From Lenzites betulinus (lineage: Eukaryota > Basidiomycota > Agaricomycetes > Polyporales > Polyporaceae), in contig JABYQU010000005.1 of the NCBI GenBank assembly GCA_022264855.1, positions 1,140,047-1,204,046 on the forward strand: a stretch of 64,000 nucleotides of DNA, written 5' to 3'. Below the pieces are notes generated by a model. That model made no database searches. It saw only the letters and a program-made list of their open reading frames with translations, and was not told the origin of the DNA. The translations under genes were made by a program, and so were the position numbers. Shown piece by piece: positions 22,040-33,206 of this stretch; within the stretch, counting starts at the first letter, position 1, and every line of letters begins with the position of its first letter.

Positions 22040-24712
22040 GCCTCCCGAAGCGGCGTTGGGTGGGCATATCAGCAGAGCCGCACGGGCATCAACAGCGAGC
22101 CCACGACGGTGGCATCTACGTCGGCCGAGGTAGCGACCGCATGGGGAATAATGGGGTGGCTCGGCTGTAGACAGATACGTTCCCGGGAGCAGTTGTACAG
22201 TGCCTACCTGACGCTACATACCTGACCGTGAAGATGTCCGCAGACGAACCTCGCGTCTACAGTGGGCTAAAAATATTGAATGATGAGTATTTAGTTGTGA
22301 GAAGCTCAGGGATGAAACGCACCATACACGCACTAAGACTCGGAATATCCGTCCGCACTCTGCTCACTCGAGGAAGCCTGCGCGCGCTCGCGCGCGCGTA
22401 ACTCGTCTCGGACCTTCCCCGCACCTGCGACCCGCGGTGGCGTCCAGTCCCCAGACAGTTTACACAGCTCCGAGCGAGCGACTTACGCAAATCCATATCC
22501 ATCGTGAGTAGACAATCACAAGGGCAATTCGAGGAAGTCAGGTAGCTTAGCTCCGTGCTTGAGGTCTTCTCGGAGAGACGCCACCCTCGAGCTCCTCGTC
22601 CTCCTGCGACGCCACTGTCCGCCTGGCCTGCAGACGCGTCTCGACCACATCCACGCCCGGAGTCCCCATGCCCGGAGACAATGACGACGCCTGCACGCGC
22701 GCACCCGTGGGTAGGTCGGGGGGAGGGACAACTGCGCGGAGTGCGCGGCGCAGCGGAGTGCGAAGTTCGAGTCCGCCCTATACCTCGCACGCCCGCGCAC
22801 GCACACGGACATGCGGCTTGCCTCCCGCCGTCATCATCCCCATTCCTCCGCTCTACCCTTCTGCCCTTCATCCTCGCTCGTTCCATGCACGATGGGGGAT
22901 CGGGCGGCTGCGATGTGAGCCGGGGCGCGTGCAGCTGCGCTGGAGACCGCGCGCGAGGATCCTCATCCTGGATCGCTGATCGCGAGCCGGCGGTGGCGTC
23001 GTCTCTCCCTCCCCTCTCCCGCCGCCGCGGAGGCGCACCACTCGCTACTCGGATGGGATCATAAGCAAGGGTACGCACCTCTCCCTGAAGACGCATGAAG
23101 GTCCTAGGTGCGCTCGACGCCACCGCCCGTGTCCGCCGTGATCTCAAGCTCCCTTAGGCTTCAACGCCACCCCGCGTCGAGCGTCCCCCTCACCTCGACC
23201 GTTGTCTGCCAAACTATAGACCAGGAGCAATGGCACGCACCTTTCTCCGAAGACACACCAGGGCTCGGGGTGCGCTCGACGCCACCGCACTATCCGCCGC
23301 GATCTCGAGTTCGCTCGACGCCACCATGCACCAAGCGTCCTCCGCCGCTCCTTCTTGGCCATCCGCATCAGCCTCAATAGCATCGCGGTCGTGATCGCGA
23401 TCGTATCGAGTTCGTGGCCTGCGGGGACAGGACATCTACACGCCGCGCGGTCGACGGCATGTCCGAAGTGCGAAGCGGGTGGCGCACGATGTGAACAGCT
23501 CGTACGCCAGTTCACATCGTACGCCACCCTCCCCTCCCTGCCCATCCGGGCGCGTGGCACCCCATCATCGATAGCTGGGAATGCACGAACACGGAGGAAC
23601 GGGACTTGTATGGCCGCCACATCCAATGCTGCGCAAGACGAGGCGGTGATTTCCATCCACGCGGCTACACATATACGGCGCGACAGCCTGGCCGGAGGCG
23701 ACAGGACCCGGTGTGCTCATGAAGAGACTCGTCGGGGCCGGTACCCACCGGCGCATAGCGGGACGACCTCCAGACAGGACCCACAGGATCTCCATCGCTG
23801 CGGAAAGGGATAATAGACCCACATGCCACACGAATACGATGACGAACACACTCACACTGACCTCCGATATTCGAACACGAGACTGTACCTGGGTGTCCCA
23901 TGCGAGCCGACGGAGGAACAGGGTGCTTCAAGACCACAAGACCGAAATGATGATCGTCGATACAAAAACATACGCCGAAGATCTGGGGATTGCATCTGAA
24001 GGCCATATATAGGACACTTACGGGAGGCGGCAGACATAACACCAGACGACGCTACGAAGGCTGGAAGGAGCCCGGAATGGATAGGTCCTCCGGAGACACA
24101 TGGATATTGGACACGGTGCAATCCGACAAGGACACGATAGGAGCTGCGAAGCTTGACATGGGGCCGCAACAAGATTCAGGATATGACCAGGATAGACCGG
24201 GCAAGCAGACATGCACGAATCAGAGATGAAGCATGGAAATGACTCGCCTAAATCTCGTCTAAATCTGCGCGATCTGAGACACAAGTATACATCCTTTCTA
24301 GCTGTTCGCGGTCCACCGGCCAATTCCAGGCCCCAGAGCAGAGGGAAAGACGCATATACGCCACCAGGACACAGACAAGACCTTGGACATGTACACCCAG
24401 CCACGACCGAAAGACACAGCATGAGAGGCGGCACACCCAGACGACGAGGACGGTTAGTAGGACACGGCGATGCCGTAGGATTCCATAGCAGTCCAAGCTG
24501 GCACAAGGAGGTCGATGTACAAGCTGCAGGCTGTTATCTGTGAGATCCCAGAGCAAGACAGGCCCGACCAAGTAAGTAGAGACTGAGAACAACACGTTGA
24601 AGGGAGCCAGGAGGAAAACCGTCGCGGTTAGGCGCGCAAGGGTGTCCGCCGCGTGGACATGACAGCATCACGTGGATGTGACAGCACGCATTCAGCATGC
24701 TTTCGCAGGCTC
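22040..24712 (-). repeat. Right arm of large inverted repeat, about 2.6 kb
   Basis: Inverted partner of 13838-16540. The 5.5-kb spacer between the arms holds HNH-like copy 3, a CFEM relic and CFEM gene 1. The arm contains the same degenerate 170-bp-type units (22990-23400) and no supported gene. Confidence 0.75.
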
Positions 24713-25932
24713 TATTCCCCACTGTGCGGAAAGAAATATATGCGACGTACTAATAAGTGGGTTATGTTATTGGGAAGAGGATGGGTAGTTTTCTGATTGC
24801 TTTAGAGCTTTAGAACGAGTGCTTGGTGCTGGACATTCCGCTCACCCTCATCCTGCTCTTATGCACCCACAGGCGTTACAAAGAAACTCTCAGCTACAGC
24901 TCGGAGCACGGCGGTATGAAATTATAAGGTGTACTTGCGATGTCCGCCGTGCATGAAGCGCCATACCTTGCGGTCTCGCCACGCCATGAACAGTACTTAT
25001 GTACTTCCATGGGACAATGACCTGCGCCCATTGACCGGTGCGGGTGCGTTCTACAACATCGCAAATATTACGATTGATTTATAACTTTTACAGCGCTCTG
25101 TGGGCCTGACGAGTGCCTGAACGCGATGGTTGCCTGAGAGCTGGCGACTGGTATGGCTACCCGATACGGAAGGCGCCTAATCTGAACTAATCGTTATGGA
25201 ATGCGGGACGGGACAGGAGGGGACAGGTTCGGGGAAGGGCAGTGAATGGCTAGGAGATACAAATATGTATCGTAACCGAGGTCAAGGGCTTCCGAGAGAA
25301 TAGACGAGGCGGGAGAGCAGGGCAAAGTAAGAAAGAGCATCCGCGAGTTATGATTGATCAACAGCTTATACCGGCTTTGCGCGCACGGTTCCGACTTTCA
25401 CGCTGCATGTGAGAATGGATCGCTGGGTCTTCCACACGACCTCAAAAAAGCTGCAGGTAAGTGATACAATCACCAGTGGGAGCAGCGCTGAGTGACTGGA
25501 GGGGTGAGGGCGCGCGACAACGGAGGCCGGCGTCGGATGGCTGCAGGAAGGAACATGCGAATGTTGGGGAAAGTACATAGGTATGTATCATTCAAACCTC
25601 CCGCGGCAGTTTGGCCATGTATAGTATACGGACCCGGTCGTCAAGTTGAAGTGAGTCCACGCTCTCGCAAATCAGCAGGAGCCCTGCATGACGGGCCGTC
25701 AGGGTACTGCCCTTGTACCCAGTTGTACCCTGAGACATCCGTCGTGCCCTGATCAATATTCATACTCTGCGCGTCCTGAAGTTCGAACTGCGACGCGCTG
25801 CCTGCATTTATTGTGTGAATTAGAACAAATAAGATGGTGCAAAAACATCACCCCGGCTCAACGAGTTCGTGTCCTCAGGCTCCACCAAGAAGCGCAGACA
25901 TTCCACGCGCTCCCGACCGGCATCTCCACTCC
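24713..25932. other. Intergenic
   Basis: AT-richer than its neighbours. No ORF with a recognisable domain on either strand. Confidence 0.4.
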
Positions 25933-26634
25933 CTACAACACGAGGCCAGCACCAAGAACAGCGCCGACGAGGGCCACGCCGACGCCGATCGCACTGCCCG
26001 CGCTCACGCCTAGCGCAGGCCTGAACAGCGCCGATGCGGCGTTGCTTGTCTGGGTCGTCGACGCGCTCGAGCCGCTTGCGCTGCCCGTCCCTGAGATCGC
26101 GGTTGCGATGCTCAGGCTCGCACTCGGAACGGCCGCGGACGAGCCACTGCCAGACGCAGAGGACGCGGCGGATGTCGCGGTGCTCACGGTGGAGGACCCG
26201 GATGCGCTGCCAGAGGCAGAGACTGGGGGACTATGTGAGCCTTCATTGCACGAGTGTGCCGAGGTATATGTTGTACGTACACGCTGTGCACTCCAGCTTC
26301 TGTTTATCCAAGACCTCCTGAAGGTCGGTGCTCGTGCAGCTGGACTGGAGACATGAGATAGCGGCTTGCTGGAACGCCGTGCTGGTGCATAGGCAGGGCA
26401 GGTCGGTGCTGAGAAACACGATGTCGCGTGAGCATATGGAAGCCCTCGCATGCATGCGCGCACTCACAACCCTGCGCAACCGTTGGAGGTGGCACTATTG
26501 GTGATGCAGTCGATGCTGCAGTTCGTGAGGGGCGAAGAGACGGTGGTCGGGGGTGCGCTGGTGGTTGCGTTTTGGGCGTTGACAACAGCGAAGGAGGCGA
26601 CGATGGCGAGAGCGGAAAGGGCCTTGAACATCAT
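25933..26634 (-). CDS. Secreted CFEM protein, GPI-type (2)
   Basis: Exons 26634-26468, 26408-26281 and 26222-25933 give 194 residues, with introns of 59 and 58 nt in phases 2 and 1. A clear signal peptide (residues 1-20, ending A-V-V-N-A) is followed by CFEM cysteines at 39, 43, 53, 61, 63, 75, 80 and 96. The canonical T-D-x-x-C-x-C is present (T-D-L-P-C-L-C), which includes the Asp that coordinates haem iron in the CFEM proteins studied structurally. A Ser/Thr/Gly-rich stalk and a C-terminal hydrophobic tail suggest a GPI anchor. This is the most canonical CFEM protein in the window. Haem or iron binding is a reasonable but untested guess. Confidence 0.88.
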
Positions 26635-26738
26635 TTTCGTACGAATTAATGGGATGTGGGGCGTGCAAGTGCAAAAACGGACGTAAAGGCGGACGCGGGA
26701 GAGGCAGAAGCGTACAGAAATGAAAGAGCAGGGGGAGG

Positions 26739-26746
26739 TTTATATA
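26739..26746 (-). promoter_or_regulatory. TATA box of CFEM gene 2
   Basis: TATATAAA on the minus strand, about 105 nt ahead of the start codon at 26634. Confidence 0.6.
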
Positions 26747-26749
26747 ACA

Positions 26750-27529
26750 CGCCTCTGGCCATCTGCGTCCTTGCCGGAGCGAGCAGGTGTGACGACGAAG
26801 AGCATTCTGCGTTTCGAATGTGCGAGTGGGAGCGCACTGTGTACCCGGTAAGTGATCAGTTTCAAGTTTGCGATGAAAAAAGAGGAGATTCGTACTCCGT
26901 CGCGTCAGAGCCGCTTGAAAACGGCAGTTCGTGCCAGCTTGCATGGATCCCGCATGGCTGGTCAGGAGGGTCTGCAGAATAGACCCTGCATCAGCGCTCA
27001 GCATCAGGTCTCCCCTCTCCGTCGTTTGCAGTTTTCTCCGTGTCTGTGTGGTGCAAATCGTAAGGGGGACTTGAAACCGTGGACCGCCCTAAGCATACCC
27101 TGGATGTGGTCGCGGCCGCCGTCAGTGTGCGGTCCCGCGCGCGCCCGGCTGTCTTCGGTAATTATGTATGCCATACGTGAACTTAGCGCTTTGTGAGCTA
27201 TGTTCAGCAATTGCTGCCGCTTCGGAGCGAGGGCGTCGCGCGGTTTCAGGCCCGAAATCCCATAGATCAAAAAGGTTTTCCTTCGGTCTTGAGATAGCCA
27301 GAGACGAATCACAAGAGCAATTACCACCGCCTTTCACAGCGCACGCCGTAATCAAACCCCGTCTCCGAGTTTGATCGAGAACTTGCTGACGGTGGGCACT
27401 GTGCACTGGTGAATGCGCACTTATGAGTATGGCCGTAGCAGACGTTGCTCTTTCAACTTACCGTCACAGAACATGCCTGACATTGGCGCTCGCACGCTTG
27501 AGAAATAAAAAGCATCGTAAATACATCAC
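26750..27529. other. Intergenic
   Basis: No domain-bearing ORF. The open frames on both strands are short and mutually overlapping. Confidence 0.4.
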
Positions 27530-28872
27530 CTAATCTCCTACACGCGAAAGGCAACTCACCGACTTTGTCCCTCGAGTCTCGAGCCTGGGGGACGCCCTGA
27601 CAGGACCACGACTGAACGGACCGCCCACGGCCGCCGGGGGCCCCTCCCGCTCCTCGTACGCCGGCAGGTACTCCGATTCACCATGCGCGGGCGCACCCAG
27701 CTCGCCCCCGGGCCGCGCCGCCGTTCCAGGAAGAGACGTGCTAGAAAGCAGCGCAAGCAGACGTTCGCCCATCGGCCACGGCAACACGATGACCTGCGAT
27801 CGCGGGTCCGCGCTCGTTTCCGCCCCCGACGCAATCACAATAGGCGGACTCCCGTCGGCGGCCGTAGCCGCAGAGGCTGGATACGAGGGCGCGGGCCCTG
27901 TGTGGGCGCCCGCCTCTCCGGAGGGCTGCGCGGCGGCGGTATCTGCTGGCGTCCGGTTAGGCAGCCCGGGGGGAGAAGGCACGAACGCAGCCTCTTGAAC
28001 GGGTGATGTAGGACTCGGAGCGCTCGATGCGAGGAATCCGGATTCGCCCTTATGGACACTGCTCGCAATGGGACTCGGGTAGCCGTAGAATCGTGTTATG
28101 GACGGAGAACGCGTCTCGCTGGATCGTCCTGCAGATCGGGCGCGGCGTCGGGCGGTGTACCTACAGAGGCATATGATCGCGGCGACGACTATGGCTGTGG
28201 CGGCAATGGGGAGAGCAATGACGAGTGCTGCGGGCTTGTGTGTACCCCCAGATAGTTGTGCTCCAGACGACGGTTGGGTCGACACGGATGATGGTTGAGT
28301 CAACACAGACGACGATTGGGTCGACACCAAAGACGATTGAGTCGACAACGATGATGGTTGAATCGACCCTGATGACGATGATGCTATAGAGGAGGAGATG
28401 AAGGAGCTGGTTGAGCTTCGGGTTTGCCTTGCACTTGACGTGGAGCTCAGAAATCCTGTTGAGCAGGTGTATCAGCGTAGGCCCCGGCCCGCCTCGAAGG
28501 CCGACTCCATCCGCTCCCGACGCCAACAAAAGCGTCGTAAAGGACCGGTCACTCACCTGAATCAGCGCCGCATCGTGCAGTCTCCGCCTGGACGAGGCTG
28601 TCCAACTCGTCCCCAGTGCAGAGCGTCTGCAGGCATGCGAGTCCCTTGTAGACGGGCATGTCCGCACACGTGCACAGGTCACCGCTGTTCCGAACAAACG
28701 ACTGATCAGTACACACTCCTGTATACAGGCGATGTTGAGGAAGCCGGTGCAGAGTCTGAGTAGTAGATGCTCACATGAACGTATCGACGCCGATGCTGCA
28801 GTTTGACAGCGATATCTGGTCGTTCTTTCCCGGGCAGGACATAGTGCAGACCACACCGGATGTTTCAGCCAT
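27530..28872 (-). CDS. CFEM single-pass membrane protein (TM-1)
   Basis: Exons 28872-28775, 28684-28557 and 28455-27530 give 383 residues, with introns of 90 and 101 nt in phases 2 and 1. The CFEM domain starts at once: cysteines 9, 13, 25, 37, 39, 50, 55 and 71, spacings as in the family, with G-D-L-C-T-C-A-D. No signal peptide precedes it. A stalk of S-T-Q-P-S-S repeats leads to a TM segment at about 151-173 followed by Arg-rich residues. The cytoplasmic tail carries V-I-V-L-P-W-P-M-G-E-R-L-L-A-L-L (about 297-312) and Y-L-P-A-Y-E-E-R-E-G (LPAY at 339-342). The tail runs about 37 residues past the point where the neighbour at 29.4 kb stops. A TTATACC box lies near 28976. Likely a surface receptor or sensor; the ligand is unknown. 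Confidence 0.78.
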
Positions 28873-28989
28873 CAGCGATATTAGGTGTGTATCGTTTCGC
28901 GAGCGAGGAGAGGTGGTAAGAGGCAGAGAAGGGCGTGTGTACCCGCGAAATGGGAGAGAGGGTATACTGTGGTATAAGGAGCCCGGGCC

Positions 28990-29400
28990 GAGCAGGAGAC
29001 ACATTCCGGGGGTTCCATCTTTTCGAAGTTCAGTGGCATGTGAACACTTTAACTATAACTCGAGGCCCGTTGCTCAGCGCTCATGACTGTGATACATGCT
29101 CACCTAAATACGGAGGCTTTGATGCTACTGACACCGAAGGCTTACAGCGGTGTGGGGCATGCTCTGGATATGCATGCGGTGAGTTTAAAGAGGCCTGAGA
29201 ATGGATCTTCTGCGACGTTCGCATTGCTCTGATATATGATGGACAGGTACCGCTCGACGTCACTACCGCTTAGACTATGACACTTGCACGCCTGACAGGG
29301 CTCTCTGAGCGGACTATTCAGGTTTGAGTCGAACACTGATTTCACAAACACGCGCGGGAACCCACAAAATCCGTATACCCTGGCTAGGATAGCAAGGATG
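28990..29400 (+). pseudogene. F-box-like gene fragments (second copy)
   Basis: Homologous, in the same order, to 6110-6310 and 7160-7310: the GGGTTCCATCTTTTCGAAGTT segment, the AAATACGGAGGCTTTGATG segment and the ATTTCACAAACRCGCG segment. The 0.8 kb that separates the blocks near 6.3-7.1 kb is missing here. No open frame remains. Confidence 0.5.
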
Positions 29401-29422
29401 CTGCAACCGGAAGAAAGGCCGC

Positions 29423-30900
29423 TCACGAGCCCCCCTCCCGCTCTTCGTACGCTGGGAGATAGTCCGATTGAGCAGTCGAGCCTTCCTGTGGTGGCGCAAC
29501 AGGCGTACTGGCGAGCAACGCTAGTAGGCGTTCCCCCATCGGCCACGGAAGCACGATGACCTGGTCTCTTGGGTTTGAGGCAGCCGCTGGCGCCGTTGAC
29601 ATATTCCTATCGACCTCCGTAGCAGATCGATAGGAGGGCACCCGTTCCACGTGCGTGCTGCTCTCCCCTGGGGGCTGCTCCGGGATGATCTTGGCGGTGC
29701 AGACGTCTGGTGCCTGGGTAGATGCAATGCTCGGAGGACGTTCCACTGGGGCTTCAACGGGCTGCGAAGGAACGTTGCGTACGCCCGAACTAGTAGCCCT
29801 CGCGACGGAGATGGGAAGGCCATGGAATCGTGATAGCGGTGAGGAAGCATCGCCGCTGCTTGTATGTCGCGCCCGACGCCGGCGTGCTGCACGTTTGTAG
29901 AGGACGATGGCAAGCCCTATGACAGCCGTGGCGACGAGAGGGAGCGCGATGGCGAGTGCCGCGGACGCATCCCCGTGATGTTCTGCAGGGACAGCACTTG
30001 GGATACTAGCAGCACTTAGAGTACTAGTCGCACTTGGAGTACTAGCCGCACTTGGAGTACTGGTCGGACTCGGAGTACTGGTCGGACTCGGAGTGCTAGT
30101 ATTACTACTGGATGACTGGGTGACAGACGGCGACTGAGAAGATACGGATCGCAAGGTTGCAAAGGAGAAGGCGAAAGATGGACTAGTGGTGGTTGCAGTA
30201 CTGCTTGATCCAGCGTCAGAAATTGTGCTATGTGGCGCGATCGAGGGCGTGGAGGAGGTGGGCGGGGCGCCTTGGACGGGTATGATGGGGAGGAGCGGAC
30301 CGGAGTCAGGGGAAGAGGATGGGCTCCCGGATGTTGTTGTTCTTTCGGCTTCCGACGTCTGGGCAGTCTGTTGGCTTGTCAGTATATGCAACACTGAAAG
30401 TGCTTTCGTCCCGAGTCGGTGCTTACCGACGGGGATTTGGTGGGCTTCTGCGATTCTTTCAGCGTAGTGGGACCTGCATACACCAAACTTGAAAAGAACG
30501 AGTAGGTAGCTGCTCATCAAATGCATCAGCGTGTGTCCCAAGAAGTGCCTTCCGTTCTCAACGTGCATGGAGGCGTCGCGAGGATGCCACGCACCCCCAT
30601 CGGCGACGTCGCGTCGCATATTCGTGCCCTCGACGAGGCTGGTCATTGGTGTATCTGCGGTGTCGGGGACGGTCCATAAATCTACGGAGGGAATCTCGTC
30701 GCTGAGGTCCGGCGTGTGCGACGCAGACCTGCTCCTAAATGCGACTCGTCAGTATGCTGACCTCCCCCAAGCCACGGTCTGCATATGCGGTGCCGATGGC
30801 CGTGTCGGAAGGGAAAATAGTGTTGGAGCTCACAACGTAGGGGCACGGCCGTCACAGCTCGACATTTTCACGGGGTCGTTGGTGTCCTCGCGGTGTATGT
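29423..30900 (-). CDS. Membrane protein with decayed CFEM (TM-2)
   Basis: One frame is open from 30646 to 29423 and carries a Ser/Thr-rich stalk, a TM segment (A-A-L-A-I-A-L-P-L-V-A-T-A-V-I-G-L-A-I-V-L) and Arg-rich border. The tail has V-I-V-L-P-W-P-M-G-E-R-L-L-A-L-L and ends D-Y-L-P-A-Y-E-E-R-E-G-G-S. These are all features of TM-1. Upstream, where the CFEM exons should be (about 30900-30650), a first exon with a GTGAGC donor is visible near 30825, but the second cysteine is replaced and the second exon is frame-shifted with no C-x-C. Either the ectodomain has been lost and a new N terminus is used, or this is a recent pseudogene. The exact start is unknown. A TAGATATAATCC box lies near 31007. 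Confidence 0.5.
29998..30110 (-). repeat. Coding minisatellite in the TM-2 stalk
   Basis: About five imperfect 24-nt units (GGAGTACT(A/G)GTCG..ACT type on the plus strand) encode the S-T-P-S-P-T/A-S run of the extracellular stalk. Stalk length is therefore probably variable between strains. Confidence 0.7.
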
Positions 30901-31007
30901 GGCAGTCGTAGACTGTGGTGAGTACTGCAGTCCGCGGAATACTGAAAGAGTATTGTTGTCCGAGAGAGGCGGGGTAGGGTGGGCGAGATCCAGCGGAGAG
31001 GGATTAT

Positions 31008-31620
31008 ATCTACCGGAGGGGTCAAGTACCGTCGACGTCGTGCGGTTCGTGATGTCAGTCACTTACGGAGTTTGGCCCCAGCTTGGGAGTGTTTATCCCT
31101 CAAGTTGTCTTCTGCCCGAGCAAAAGACACAAAACAGACGTCGAGGAAATTCCATCTTCTCAAGCTCAGCGCCATGTGAACTGAAAAGCGGCGATGAGAA
31201 GCATCCCTACTTACAGACCTGGCACGGGCCCGCCCAAATACATCGTGAGACGCTTACGATGGTATTCGGCATACTGGAAATACGCTGGGCAGTCCGTATT
31301 TTGATCTCCCGCGACATGCACATCTGCCATACATCCCATTGCTCATCAGCATCGCAAAGTTCAACAAGCTGCGGCATCGGCACCCGCGCACACCAGAAGC
31401 GCCTGTAAGCAATATCATCAGCAAGTTTTCAAGAGTCGAACTTCGATCCTATATGCGCGCGCGAGCTCACCATACTACCCCGTGCACGCTCAGCGGATAG
31501 CGTAGACACATCAACGTGCGTACCAGAGGACTCACGACTCCCCTCCCGCTGCTCATACCTCAACGGAGGCTTGCAATGCGGAGTCGATCCGATGCTGCTC
31601 CCGATTCCAGGACGGATGTA
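31008..31620 (-). pseudogene. Relics behind TM-2
   Basis: Near 31540-31560 the minus strand reads L-R-Y-E-Q-R-E-G, a remnant of the L-P-A-Y-E-E-R-E-G tail. Near 31260-31410 the minus strand keeps about 50 coding-looking residues (Q-L-V-E-L-C-D-A-D-E-Q-W) ending at a GTAAGC donor; I do not recognise them. No full gene can be built. Confidence 0.3.
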
Positions 31621-32265
31621 CCAGCACGTATTCGCTCATGAGCGCTGAGCGTTGAACGTCCGCGTGCAGGAGTTTACCGGACTGTTCCGCTTCTCCAATT
31701 TCTTGCATATGTGCGCGGTCTCACCCGAGGTCAATTTTGACTGTGCCTGAGCTTTAAAGCTTGAGAGTTGAATGTCGATCTACGACGCAGGGTCTAACGG
31801 AGGAACATATCGGTGCGCGTAACTGGATGGTGGCGGTCGGGAGCAGGTTTGTTGCGGCGCACTCGGGGCGAAGATCTGCGTAGTAAAAGAAACGTGGCAG
31901 CCACGTGCGCAACGCAATCCATGCGGCCTGTTTCTGATCAACTCTCGTCCTATATAGCCCACCAGGTGGCGTCTGCGCTAGCGTGGTGCACTAGACGTCG
32001 AACACGGAGCAGTGTCACTTCCAAGGATGCGAAGGGTGAACAGGCCATCTTACCACGCCGCTTCCAATTATTGCGATGGAAAGCATATGGATACAACGCT
32101 TCTGCGATCGCAGCCCGTCCCAACGCAGGGAGTAGGATTCCATGCCTACCTCCGTCTTCTGTGGACTATGATGTGCCTGGAGGGAATGTCTACCTGGTCA
32201 GTGCTCTTACTCTGCTGCTCGCCCCCCTCTCTTTCTCCTTTGGGTTCTTCCTCGTACGACTCAAC
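31621..32265. other. Upstream region of CFEM gene 3
   Basis: A TATATAGCCC box lies at about 31952. Plus-strand frames ahead of the start codon are open but lack a domain. An additional non-coding 5' exon is possible. Confidence 0.35.
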
Positions 32266-33206
32266 ATGCTCGCAGCACTCGGCGTCACTCCATATGTGTT
32301 CTATATTCTTGTGCTGGCCGTAGGACGCGCGGCCGCTCGAGAGACTCGTGAACCAGAAACGACATCCTTGTCGACCGCCACACCCTCGACGGTCCCGATA
32401 CCCGTGCCGAAGTGCGTCACTCAGTGCTTAACGGACGCGCTAAAAGCCGCGAGTTGCAAAGACCTGTAAGTATCATCTACTCTAGCGTGTCTCGATGCGA
32501 TAGAAATACGAACCGACAAGCTGACCATGCCCGTACTCTCTTCCACAGATCGGACACGACGTGCGTCTGTACAAACCTGGTGGCATTCGCGGGTACGCTG
32601 GGGTTCTGCGTGCAGCGGTCGTGCAGTAGCAAGGACGAAACGGCTGCGGAGGCGATATACGAGCAGACGTGCGGCGGGGTCGGCTCTGGTGAGTTGCGCG
32701 CGCTTGGGTCGTCTTGGCATTTGCCATCGCCTTCGCTGTCAATCACGCCCACGTGACCGTGTGTGCCCTGCTCACGCCCCGCCTCAGTTCCCCCTTTCAG
32801 CCCCTCGCTCTCAGTCCCTGTCCCGCCCACGACTGTCCTGAGCATCTCCGAGGTCGCCATGCCACCCTCCTCCTTCTCTCTCTCCACCAAGGTCACCCTT
32901 GTCCCGCCCAGCTCCTCGGGCTCCCAGAACACAGCTGCACCGATCACGCCCTCTGCGTCCCAACCCGAAGGAAAGCCTGCTGCAGAGACGCCGTCCCCGC
33001 TTTCGCCCACCCCAATCCCAAGCGGGGACGACTCTGGCGACTCGGGAGACGCGGACGTCACCGTTGTCGTCACCAGTACCAGTCTCACCGACGACGGAAG
33101 CACGCCGACTCCCGGCGCAAACAATAGCGCGGTAGGCCTGCGGCGGATCGGAGGCATGTCCGTGGTCGTTGTCGTGTCAAGTATAGCAATTGGCATGATA
33201 TTTTGA
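32266..33206 (+). CDS. Secreted CFEM protein, GPI-type (3)
   Basis: Exons 32266-32465, 32549-32688 and 32788-33206 give 252 residues, with introns of 83 and 99 nt in phases 2 and 1. The signal peptide covers about 1-25 (A-A-L-G-V-T-P-Y-V-F-Y-I-L-V-L-A-V-G). The CFEM cysteines are at 50, 54, 64, 72, 74, 87, 92 and 108, with the consensus S-D-T-T-C-V-C around the axial Asp. A Pro/Ser/Thr-rich stalk is followed by N-N-S-A and a hydrophobic end (M-S-V-V-V-V-V-S-S-I-A-I-G-M-I-F), a GPI-anchor signal. It is the only CFEM gene on the plus strand here. A wall-bound CFEM protein, possibly haem- or iron-binding; the function is inferred from the domain. Confidence 0.87.
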
